From positions 1,275,001 to 1,339,000 of the forward strand of contig NC_079323.1 of NCBI RefSeq assembly GCF_029931775.1: a DNA stretch of 64,000 nt, written 5' to 3'. Of this stretch, positions 11,401 to 20,174 are shown one piece after another. The position numbers and the translations under genes were made by a program. The notes beneath the pieces are model-generated. The model was not told the origin of the DNA. It did not search any database and worked only from the letters and a program-made list of their open reading frames with translations. Within the stretch, counting starts at the first letter, position 1, and every line of letters begins with the position of its first letter. The stretch comes from Euleptes europaea. Taxonomy: Eukaryota; Chordata; Lepidosauria; Squamata; Sphaerodactylidae.

Positions 11401-13173
11401 GCTCAAAACTTGGGATGTCACTCCCAAAGATGGCTTTTCAGGTCTACACCCTCCGTCCACCAACACGTTCTGCTCTAGTTCTCAGTGTAGGGTTGCCAGG
11501 TCCCTCTGTGCCACCGGCGGGAGGTTTTTGGGGCGGAGCCTGAGGAGGGAGGGGTTTGGGAAGGGGAGGGACTTCAATGCCATAGAGTCCAATTGCCAAA
11601 GCGGCCATTTTCTCCAGGGGAACTGATCTCATCGGCTGGAGATCAGTTGTAATAGCAGGAGATCTCCAGCTACTACCTGGAGGTTGTAATCAATGGCAGC
11701 ACGGGGGCTCGAATAGTAAAAGAGAAAGACGCTGAAAAGCTTCAAAAGAAAAGGAAAATGATTTATAGGCTGACGTTAGCCAACGAATTTACACAATAAC
11801 CTTAGGAAACACGTGTATAAATGTATCAATTATATCAAAGATTACATTCATCTTGAAAAGTAACATACATAACACATCAAAGATTCTATTCATCTTAGAA
11901 CATGTCAATTACATCGATAGCATACAGACAAACCTAAAACATTTAGTAATCTGCTAACCCTCACAGGGTATAAAAATTAGAATGAGAAGTCCAAAGCTAT
12001 CGCAAAAATAAAAATTGCAGTGACTCTTGTAAGGTTTAAACCACTGGTTCCCAACCAGGGGTCCGTGGACCCCCAGGGGTCCGCGAGAACTAAATTAAGG
12101 TCCGCGAAACAAAGTTATAAACCCATAATCAATTAATATTTTCAATTAAAAGTTCTCTATTATAAATATATATATATTCAAATATTATTCTAAGCTTAAC
12201 GTTTAACTCACAGTTATGATTAAAGTTTATTTTCAAATTCTCGGAATTTTTATTTTGAACCTTGGGGTCCCTGCGCCGAACAAAATAGTCCTAGTGGTCC
12301 CTGGTCAAAAAAAGGTTGGGAACCACTGGTTTAAACGAACTAAAGGTGCGAGCCACTCTTCGAACTCGGAGAAGCAGCAGCGAAAGGAAAGGGGGGGGAT
12401 TCCTCAGTTCCAAAAGAAAGTACAGGGCAATCCCTGTCCTGTCGGCACGAAGCCGGGTATAGATCGAGGAAAATTCTTGCGGAGGCTTGAAGTGCCGTCT
12501 CAAGGTAGGTGTCAAGCCAGGAGGGTGGGTACAGGCAGGGGGATGAACGGGACGGACGTGTAACCGGTCAGAACACGTTTCGGATTCTTCGTCAGCTAAT
12601 TTTAAAGTAGTGTGGTTCTGCGGTTCTCCGGCTTAGAGCAACTATGTATCGATAGCCGGTGTTATTCTGAATTAAAAATAACAACTATCTGACTGTATGC
12701 TATCGATGTAATTGACATGTTCTAAGATGAATAGAATCTTTGATGTGTTATGTATGTTACTTTTCAAGATGAATGTAATCTTTGATATAATTGATACATT
12801 TATACATGTGTTTTCTAAGGTTGTTGTGTAAATTCGTTGGCTAACTTCAGCCTATAAATCATTTTCCTTTTCTTTTGAAGCTTTTCAGCATCTTTCTCTT
12901 TTACTATTCGAGCCCCCGTGCTGCCATTGATTACAGTTTCTACTAACTTACAGCACAGGTATTTTTTTTATCTCAGCTATACTACCTGGAGGTTGGCAAC
13001 TCTACCTCATTGCCCCACAACAAGGTAAATAGAACTTGTGTGTAATTTCAGTGCCAGGTCCAAGCCCTTAATTTCTCTACCCTTGCATTGCATACCCTTC
13101 ATACCTGAAGTTCTCCTGAGAAAAATCCCATCAGGTAGAGAACCAGGACCATACAGGGAGGCGACATCTTCAT
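8310..13173 (-). CDS. ART-A, GPI-anchored mono-ADP-ribosyltransferase (ART1/ART5-like)
   Basis: The predicted enzyme transfers ADP-ribose from NAD+ to arginine on surface or secreted proteins. Three coding exons (13105-13173, 10175-10895, 8310-8410) join in phases 0 and 1 to give 296 residues. Exon 1 is a signal peptide (MKMSPPCMVLVLYLMGFFSG). Exon 2 holds the whole catalytic domain with the R-S-ExE triad: Arg163 in ETYRGIKG, Ser185 in FASSSLNK and the EEEEVLIPP loop with catalytic Glu223. Exon 3 adds a hydrophobic tail (PFLLWGCLLIAGALGVPGFL) typical of a GPI signal. The frame is intact. By position beside CHRNA10 it corresponds to mammalian ART1, but sequence alone does not settle ART1 against ART5. 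Confidence 0.92.
8479..8975 (+). mobile_element. hAT-type MITE with a 266-base insertion
   Basis: The MITE begins tagggttgccag and ends gttggcaaccc. Its middle is interrupted at 8579-8844, and gcagggtttaat stands on both sides of the insert as a 12-base target duplication. Confidence 0.8.
8579..8844 (+). mobile_element. Unclassified insertion with 12-base target duplication
   Basis: The insert has no clear poly(A) tail or ORF. It contains gacttccggttccagcttgg, which resembles the start of some LINE 5' UTRs. The long duplication suggests target-primed insertion. Confidence 0.55.
8976..9095 (+). mobile_element. hAT-MITE 3' fragment
   Basis: The part from atagtccaccctccaaag to ggttggcaacccc is present; the 5' half is missing. 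Confidence 0.7.
9295..9850. mobile_element. Penelope-like element, inverted arms with hammerhead cores
   Basis: About 200 bases at 9295-9500 return inverted at 9640-9850 (tagaagcgctatgtcaaga, cctaaggttgatatctata). The minus-strand arm holds CTGAGGA, a short stem and GAAAC at 9454-9480. The plus-strand arm has a degraded equivalent at 9649-9675. Confidence 0.72.
9866..10170. other. Unique sequence below ART-A exon 2
   Basis: Intron 2 sequence of ART-A with a short CA run. A 20-base unit (gtggtattgctggacaccct) is tandemly duplicated at about 10009-10050. Nothing else is recognised. Confidence 0.6.
10175..10895 (-). CDS. ART-A exon 2, catalytic domain
   Basis: The acceptor is ctgatccag and the donor ggtaagcag (phase 1). 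The 721-base exon starts VFSFSLTKEVPFDMS and ends YNCVYVKG. Open-frame text beyond either end is intron. Confidence 0.93.
11064..11267 (-). mobile_element. hAT-type MITE, reverse
   Basis: A complete copy in ART-A intron 1, from tagggttgccaac to ggcaacctta in reverse order. Confidence 0.83.
11685..12935. mobile_element. Penelope-like palindromic element with 250-base inverted arms
   Basis: The ends read tgtaatcaatggcagcacgg and its reverse complement. The arms match over about 250 bases, to the cgatagcatac region. On the minus strand CTGACGA and GAAAC lie seven bases apart at 12577-12595, a reduced hammerhead-like core. No long ORF is present. Assignment to Penelope-like elements rests on that core and the inverted layout. 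Confidence 0.6.
12042..12328 (+). mobile_element. hAT non-autonomous element with perfect 8-base duplication
   Basis: Inverted ends cactggttcccaacc and ggttgggaaccactg are flanked by GTTTAAAC on both sides. It sits inside the palindromic element. Confidence 0.9.
13105..13173 (-). CDS. ART-A exon 1, signal peptide
   Basis: Twenty-three codons from ATG to a gtatgaag donor, phase 0. A second in-frame ATG is codon 3. ART-B has an exon of the same length and nearly the same peptide, which confirms the start. Confidence 0.88.
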
Positions 13174-13700
13174 TATCTGCTCCTGGAAAACACCCCAAAC
13201 TGCTATTTATTTCTAGCCCCGCATTTCACAACCAGTCTTATTGCTGAGGACACACTTAAGGGGCTAAGAGCTGGGGGTGGGGGGCTGCAGCCAGCCTGGC
13301 TCTGCACTGAAACACGCCAAAAGCAGAATACAAACCTATCCTTCCCCAAATTCCTATTATACAATGAATCATGCCATTTGTTTGTGAGGATGGGTAGCTC
13401 TGGCTACAGGGTTCTCTCTGCTTCAAAAGGCCAAGACCATGGAGGCCCAGTGCAGGGAACCAGGCATGCCATTGGGTAAGGGGGGATCATCAAGAAGAAA
13501 GGAATCCGTCCTGTGGGGCCCTTGGCTCCCCTAGGCACCTAGGGTGGTGATCTCGCATGGCTCTTGCAATTCCACACAACACTGAATTCCCCATTCATTC
13601 CTGAAGCCCCCAGGGAGATTTCAGATCGGTTCCTGTCTCTCAGTCCAGCCTCCCTCACAATGTTGTTGTGAGGATGAAAGGGGTGAGTGGGATGTAGTTC
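13174..13700. other. Region upstream of ART-A exon 1
   Basis: Unique sequence that probably includes 5' UTR or intron of ART-A. No TATA box or clear repeat is seen. Confidence 0.45.
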
Positions 13701-13701
13701 C

Positions 13702-14205
13702 TGTTGGATTATCTGTCGTGGAGATATTCCTGTATTTAGCAGAGTGCGTTAAGCTTAGCAACAGCAGAAGCTGCACGTGCGTGCGTGTTTGAAAAGAGAG
13801 AGAGCATCAGTCGTATGCTCTAATCAAACTAAAGTACATTTATTATTGAAATACACTTTGGATAGGAAAGGACAAACAAGGGTTCTCTATCCTAATCTAT
13901 CTTGCTATTTCTCTAGGTATAAAAGGGCATCTGCCTTCCACTCCATCTTGGGGTGGGAAGGCCTGGGCGCAGAGAGTGCCCGGCTCCTAGGTCTTGCTTG
14001 GATGATGGGCAAAAGGGAAGAGAGAGAGAAGGGAAGTTTCCCTGACAATACATCATCTAAACATCAAAGGGGACAGGAAATGAGGGTGAGGTGTGACTAC
14101 AGATACCTCCCGAGTCCTGTCTATCTATCTGACTCTCTGTGGTCAGCCCCCCCCCTCTTAATGTGTAGGCAAGTGACACCGTTACGAAGGGCAGATTTTC
14201 CAACA
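13702..14205 (-). mobile_element. Solo LTR, fossil, 504 bases
   Basis: The ends are TGTTGGA and TCCAACA, flanked by the 5-base duplication GTTCC. On the minus strand an AATAAA signal lies in the second half, which sets orientation. No internal region remains, so it is a solo LTR left by recombination. The family is undetermined; five bases fits Ty3/Gypsy or some endogenous retroviruses. Confidence 0.78.
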
Positions 14206-15199
14206 GTTCCATCCTTAGGGGTAGGTCGAGATTTTAAAAAACCCTAACAAGCCAATGAATACATCCCCTTAACTATCCTGCAATGCCCAATCCCCTTAGC
14301 AGAAGCTCTGCTCTCTGGATCAGCCACCAAAAGCTTCTGCTATAAGGATTTGAGACCATTTCTGAATTTTAACTACAGGTTGTTTTTTTTGCCACGGAGG
14401 TATAATTCACCTGTTATTTAATTAGCCAAGAGAAGGATTAGGCATGCATCATGACTAGTATCCATTTTTACTAGTAGCCATGAATGTACTCTGCTATGCA
14501 GAGGCAGGCAATGGCAAACCAGCTCTGTCCATTGAGCACAAAGTCCCTGGGGATGTGATTTGAATGGGCAAAGGGTAGGGGGCAATTGGCCCCAACTCAC
14601 CTGGCTTCTTCTGTTTTTCTCAGAGCTTCGTCTCTGCCAGGGCTCCCGGGAGCAATTTCATCCTTGAATATCTTAGAGACTGGCTGCTCCTTTATTAGCC
14701 AGTATCGGAAGGGGCTGAAGGTCAGTGATAAGCTTGATGGGTTAGATAGACGTTGAAACGAGCAAAGGACAACTTCTCTAATGATAATTTTTATTTATTT
14801 CCTCGCAGGATAGTAGACATAAGGGCAAACTAAGCCCATGCAACCCTCTTTCCCTAAACCAATCCCATCAACAAGAGAGGAAGGTAAGAGAAAAGGAAGA
14901 AGAGAAAGTTAGAGCTGCACATCTAGGCCATTGAGAGTTGGAAAGAAGACAGGGAGAGGGTCAGGAGGGTGTGGGGGCAGCCCTCTTAATCCAACTCCAC
15001 AAGGAGTGTTCAAAGAGATAACAGAAGTCTAGCCAGATGGAGCTGAGGGTCTCAGGAACGTCTTGTCTGTGGTTTGCTGTTCTCTCCCTCAGATATATAT
15101 CCCTTAGCATATCACTAACTTAATCATCCAAAGAGGAAGGAAGGTGAGATTTCCAGTGAAGCAAGACCATTTGCTTGGCAACCACAATTAATAGCATGT
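14206..15199. other. Mostly unique sequence with a short CR1/5S-SINE mosaic
   Basis: At about 14440-14530 a CR1 fragment (catcatgactagtatcc) abuts a 5S-SINE piece (gcagaggcaggcaatggc). At about 14590 the minus strand has a possible donor (gccaggtgagttgg), a candidate ART-A 5' UTR exon end. The rest shows nothing recognisable. Confidence 0.4.
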
Positions 15200-16205
15200 G
15201 AAGTTTGACGTCTATACAGGGAAAGGTTTTTGAACAAATAATCAAACAGTCAGTCCTTGAGCATTTAGAAAGGATGGATCTGATCACTAAGAGCCAGCAC
15301 GGGTTTCTCAAGAACAAGTCATGTCAGACTAATTATAGAGTTGGAAGGGACCACCAGGGTCATCTAGTCCCACCCCCTGCACAATGCAGGAAATTCACAA
15401 CTACCTCCCCCCTCACACACCCCAGTGACTCCTATTCCATGCCCAGAAAATGGCCAAGATGCCCTCCCTCTCATCATCTGCTTAAGGTCATAGAATCAGC
15501 ATTGCTGACAGATGGCCTTCTAGCCTCTGCTTAAAAACCTCCGGGGAAGGAGAGCTTACCACCCCCCGAGGAAGCCTGTTCCACTGAGGAACCGCTCTAA
15601 CTGTTAGAAAGTTCTTCCTAATGTCTGGACGGAAACTCTTTTGATTTAATTTCAACCTGTTGGTTCTGGTCTGACCTTCTGGGGCAACAGAAAACAACTC
15701 GACACCCTCCTCTATATGACATCCCTTCAAGTACTTGAAGGTGGTTCTCATATCCCCTCTCAGTCTTCTCCTCTTCAGGCTAAACATACCCAACTCCTTC
15801 AACCTTTCCTCATAGGACTTGGTCTCCAGACCCCTCACCAACCTTGTTGCCCTCCTCTGGACACATTCCAGCTTGTCTACATCCTTCTTAAATTGTGGTG
15901 CCCAAAACTGAACATAGTACTCTTGGTGAGGTCTAACCAGAGCAGAGTAAAACAATACCATCACTTCGTGTGATCTGGGCACTATACTTCTGTTGATGCA
16001 GCCCAAGATCGCATTTGCCTTTTTAACTACGCATCACACTGCTGACTCATGTTCAGTGTTTGGTCTACTAAGACCCCAAGATCCTTTTCGCACACAGTAC
16101 TGCTTAGACAATTCTCCCCACCCTATAGTTATGCATTTGATTTTTCCTGCCTAAATGCAGAACTTTACATTTGTCTTTGTTGAAGTGCATTTTATTAGTC
16201 TTACC
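15200..16205. mobile_element. CR1 LINE pieces in opposite orientation
   Basis: Plus strand 15205-15335 encodes the CR1 block KVFEQIIKQSVLEHLERMDL. Directly after it, a minus-strand CR1 3' end begins at its terminal tail and runs to about 16205, encoding [20 protein letters not shown]. Confidence 0.85.
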
Positions 16206-16453
16206 CACAACAGACACCCTGTGAGGTAGGTGGGGCTGAGAGAGCTGTGACTAGCCCAAGGTCACCCATCTGGCTTTGTGTGTAGGAGTGGGGAATCAAA
16301 CCCAGTTCTCCAGATCAGAGACCAGTGCTCCAAACCACTGCTGTTAACCACTACACCATGCTGGGAAATCACCTGTTTTCATCTCTCCCCTTGAAAACCC
16401 TATGGGGTTGCCATAAGTTGATTGTGACTTGACAGCATTTTCCACCACCACCA
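16206..16453 (-). mobile_element. tRNA-derived SINE (type A), reverse, then a 5S-SINE tail
   Basis: The type A SINE runs in reverse to ctacaccatgctgg at about 16370. A plus-strand 5S-SINE tail (aaccctatggggttgccata, gacttgacagca) follows to 16453. Confidence 0.75.
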
Positions 16454-16900
16454 GGAACGGGGTAGGAATCGGCCAAATCCAGGCGGGTGGCGCCACACAT
16501 TTCCTGCGGAAACTGCGTTCCGTATGGGACAGCCTGGTGGAAAATTTATTCTTTCCCTCTTATCAAAAGGTTATGGCAGGCTGATTCTGGAGACTGGGTG
16601 GGGCATCTTCAGTATCTTGGCCAGACATTGCCAGCACAATAGCCAAGATACCACCGTGGGCGGAAGCCCTTGCGTACACAATGTTCCTTTGTGTTCCCTG
16701 CAAATGGGGGGGGGGATATCACCTGCTCTTGTACTTGTGCGTGGCTGCAAACAATGGAACAGACTAATCTGCTCGTTGTAGCCTGTCTTTGCACTGCTTT
16801 CAAGTGGATGCAATCACACCACATCCACACTTATGCCTTCAGTCAAGCATTGATTCACACTGCCATCCCAAGCAGGTTTACTCAGAATCCTACTTAGGAC
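16454..16900. other. Unannotated spacer
   Basis: No repeat or coding signal is recognised apart from a short G run. Confidence 0.5.
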
Positions 16901-16904
16901 TATT

Positions 16905-17240
16905 CAACGGGGCTTTTCCTGCTGCCCTCAACTTTTCCCAGCATGACTGTGTTTTCTAGCGGCTCTGGTCTTCTCATGACGTGACCAAAGTATGACAGCC
17001 TAGTCACTTTAGCTTCAAGGGTCAGTTCAGGCTTGATTTGATCTATAATCCACTGATTTGTTTTTTTGGCCGTCCACAATAGCCGTGGACTCAATAAAGG
17101 ATTGACTCAATAAAGGAAGCCCCGGCCCTCCGTTTGCAAGATCTGAGCAAGGCTGTCAGATAGGACGTTTTGGAGGACTTTCATTCATGGGGTCGCCATG
17201 AGTCGGAAGCAACTTGACGGCACTTAACACAGAGACACAC
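16905..17240. mobile_element. BovB 3' end with internal inversion
   Basis: The minus strand of 16905-17085 encodes BovB residues ([20 protein letters not shown]). From about 17086 the plus strand continues the same element to its normal end (ggtcgccatgagtcggaag, cttgacggcacttaacac). The two parts meet near gtggactcaataaagg, which is partly repeated. Confidence 0.82.
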
Positions 17241-17499
17241 ACAATGGGGCTTACTCTCAGGAAAGTGTTCTTAGGATTCCACGGTCAGTTACGCAGAGTG
17301 CAGGATAACAATGCATGTTGGTTAAAAGCATAATTTCATTCAAGCACAGATAACTCGAAATGGCACACATTCCGTAAGTCTTCAGTCCAAAACTCCTTCT
17401 AGGTTCTCACATAGCCACATGTGTTTTGTTCATCCAAGCAAGGCCTTCTGAAGATACCGCCCCACAAATGTGTAAGACTGACAAGAAGAACCTTTGGTT

Positions 17500-17785
17500 T
17501 TTATACCCTGCTTTTCTCTAACCTATGGAGTCTCAAAGTGCCTTCCCCTCCCTCCCACCCGCACACAACAGGCACCTCGTGAGGTAGGTGGGGCTGAGAG
17601 AATTCGGAGAAAACTGTGACTGGCCCAAGGTCACTCAGCAGGCTTCATGTGGCGGAATCAGGAAAACCGACCCAGTTCACCAGATTAGAGTCCGCCGCTC
17701 ATGTGGAGGAGTGGGGAATCAAACCTGGCTCTCCAGATTAGAGTCTGCTGCTCTTAACCACTACACCACGCTGGCTCTCTCCATA
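17500..17785 (-). mobile_element. tRNA-derived SINE (type A), reverse
   Basis: Reverse copy from the tail region to taaccactacaccacgctgg. Confidence 0.85.
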
Positions 17786-17949
17786 TAGCTGCATTCTGAG
17801 GAGGTCCAGAAGGTTTCTACACTTCTCTTATTCCACAGAAACTGAGGATCAGAAATGCTCAGGAAGGCATTTTTACAAAGGGATTAGAACTGTTGGCCCT
17901 CCAGAGGAACTGGTCAGCCTCTGTGAATGAATGAATGAATGGTTTTATT

Positions 17950-18400
17950 TGCATTTAGCTGGGTACCCAAGGTTGGGTGAAAAGAAAATATATATAAGTC
18001 TATGTTTAAATACGTGTTTCGGCCTATGGGGCCTTCATCAGTGGTTAATTAAACCCCTTTGTAAAACCTGCACACATTTACAGAAATGCATTAATGAATA
18101 CAAATATTTCTGTAAATGTGTGCAGGCTTAACAAAGGGTTTTAATTAACCACTGATGAAGGCCCCATAGGCCGAAACGCGTTTGGTATGTGGTTACAGTT
18201 ATGAACCTCAGGATATGCCATTGTGCTATTTTAATGCTTTTAAATAATTTTAAATTTTACATAGCACTTCTAATAAATTATACTTTCAGTATTTATACAT
18301 AGACATATATATTTTCTTTCTACCCAACCTTGGGTACCCAGCTTTTATTTTTAGGTTGGGTTTTACTCCCCTCCTTTTTTTCTTCCACTACATTTATTTG
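17950..18400. mobile_element. Penelope-like element, inverted arms with two intact hammerhead cores
   Basis: The arms are inverted copies around a central palindrome of cagaaatgcatt type. The plus arm has CTGATGA, a GGCC/GGCC stem and GAAAC at 18152-18178, bracketed by aaccac and gtggtt as stem I. The minus arm has the same core at 18014-18041. The outer ends read gggtacccaaggttgggt. Confidence 0.8.
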
Positions 18401-19010
18401 CGTTTAGCCATAGGCCATTACAAACATATCAAGGATACCACAAATACATAATAAAATATTAGATTAATAACATACTGGATTAATAATAAATATACATAAG
18501 AAAACTTTGCTAAAACGATGCATACAAAACAACAAAATAATAGCTAAAATTGTGGTGGTGTCCCAATCGGTCAATGGGACCTAGTGACCATTACAATCAA
18601 CTTGAAGGATCTGCTCCCTTAGCAGCCATGTTGGCCCTTATTTTCTTTGCTGCCAGAGCATACAGGGCAGTCCTATAAGAGACAAACCCATTTGTATCTT
18701 TTAACAAAAATACTAGTTCCTCGGCTCTAGGACAGGTGTTTAGGCCAGAAACCAACCCGGCAAGAAATTTAGCCCTGGGTTCCACATACAGAGGGCATTC
18801 AAATAAGTAGTGGTATAAATCCTCTAGAGCAGATGTTCCACAGATGCAAAAATGTTGGTCTTTTGGAATTCGGCAATAACGCCCGGACAGTACAGCTGTT
18901 GGCATTGTTTGAAACCGCAGGGACGTAAACGCTGCTCTAAGCTTGGGGTTTGGTATATTGACTGGTCGGCCTCTGCATGAGACGGGATGCTGGCCTAGAT
19001 GGACCCCCAC
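18401..19010 (-). mobile_element. LINE ORF C-terminal remnant, family undetermined
   Basis: The minus strand encodes LRFQTMPTAVLSGRYCRIP and CICGTSALEDLYHYLFECPL, a CxC-H-C finger like those at the end of several LINE ORFs, and stops after GADPSS. It may be the family of the remnant near 7 kb. Confidence 0.6.
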
Positions 19011-19177
19011 TGGCCTGATCCAACAGGGCTCCTCTTAGGTTCTTATGAAGGTCTCGGCCCCTCGGCCCTGTTGTTGGCCCTCCAGAGGAACTACTCGGTC
19101 GCTGTATGAGACGGGATGCTGGCCTAGATGGACCCTCACTGGTCTGATCCAACAGGGCCCCTCTTATGTTATTATGA
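18965..19177 (+). mobile_element. Two CR1 tail fragments in tandem
   Basis: gagacgggatgctggcctag and the ending ctcttatgttattatg occur twice about 125 bases apart. Confidence 0.65.
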
Positions 19178-19612
19178 ACTGCAGTAGAACAGAATAGCTC
19201 AAGAGGATGCTTTTATGGGGGGAATAGGATTGTAGTGTATTGCAACGTTAACTGTATGTATCATCTCACTTTTACTGTATTGTCTTCTGCCTTTGCAATC
19301 GACTTTCTGCATTATGATACGTCATGCCTTAGATTTTTTTTTTCATTTATTTGCATTGCTTTCTTATTCTAGTCCTTTTGCATTATTATTGAGTGTCTCA
19401 TGCTGTCTAATTGTATTAAATTTAGAAATGACTAACTAGCGCAGAGACATGGTGGAAAGCATGCCAGCTCACGAGGGACGTGCCAAGGGGTGTCAGTTAC
19501 ACCAGGAGTCTTCCAAGTGTATGTTCTCAGTGTAAAGGTGAAAGGGAGGAGTTGGTGTAGAAAGGCTAGACATGAATCCCGTCACAGACTTGCATACACC
19601 TATAGGGTTGCC

Positions 19613-19811
19613 AACCTTCAGGTACTAGCTGGAGATCTCCTGCTATTACAACTGATCTCCAGCTGATAGAGATCAGTTCCCCTGGAGAAAATGGCCGCTT
19701 TGGCAATTGGACTCTATGGCATTGAAGTCCCTCCCCTCCCCAAACCCTGCCCTCCTCAGGCTCCGCCCCAAAAATCTCCTGCCGGTGGTGAAGAGGGACC
19801 TGGCAATCCTA
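19613..19811 (-). mobile_element. hAT-type MITE, reverse
   Basis: A complete copy flanked by tacaccta and tataccta, 7 of 8 bases alike. It lies some 260 bases below the ART-B stop codon. Confidence 0.85.
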
Positions 19812-20073
19812 TATACCTACCCTGAGGACGTCACAACAGCATCACCATTTAAATTACTACCACAAAAGCAAATTCATCATTTTAAAAAATAGCAGTAAAT
19901 TAACGAAGCTGCACACTTTGGGTTGGAAAAAGTCTTCTTTGCAGAGGGTGCTAGGCGCAGCACCTAGAATAGAAGCTGGAGTTTCTTCCAATTCCACATT
20001 TTCCTCCCCTGTCTCTTTTTCCCAGTAACGGCTTCTGCAGACATTGTCCAGCGATGGAGATTGGGATGCCAGG

Positions 20074-20174
20074 TCAGAGGAGTCCTGGTGGCCCAAAGGC
20101 TCCAGCAAAGAGAAGGAATCCCCAGAGAAGGAAGGGCGCTTCTCGATTAGTAGACAAGTGGCTCCCACTTCCAC
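20074..20174 (-). CDS. ART-B exon 3, GPI-signal tail
   Basis: The acceptor is acttgacag. In phase 1 the exon reads [20 protein letters not shown] and stops at TGA. A longer open frame in another phase ([14 protein letters not shown]) crosses the same bases but does not fit the splice phase. Confidence 0.86.

Larger units (their letters stand above)
11488..13004 (+). mobile_element. hAT-type MITE split by a 1.25 kb palindromic element
   Basis: The left part runs from tagggttgccagg to tacctggaggtt. The final part tacctggaggttggcaactc resumes at about 12980 after the insertion. Confidence 0.75.

Noticed and set aside
19857-20174. Minus-strand open frame [14 protein letters not shown] across ART-B exon 3
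   Set aside because: The splice phase from exon 2 selects a different frame that encodes a GPI-type tail.
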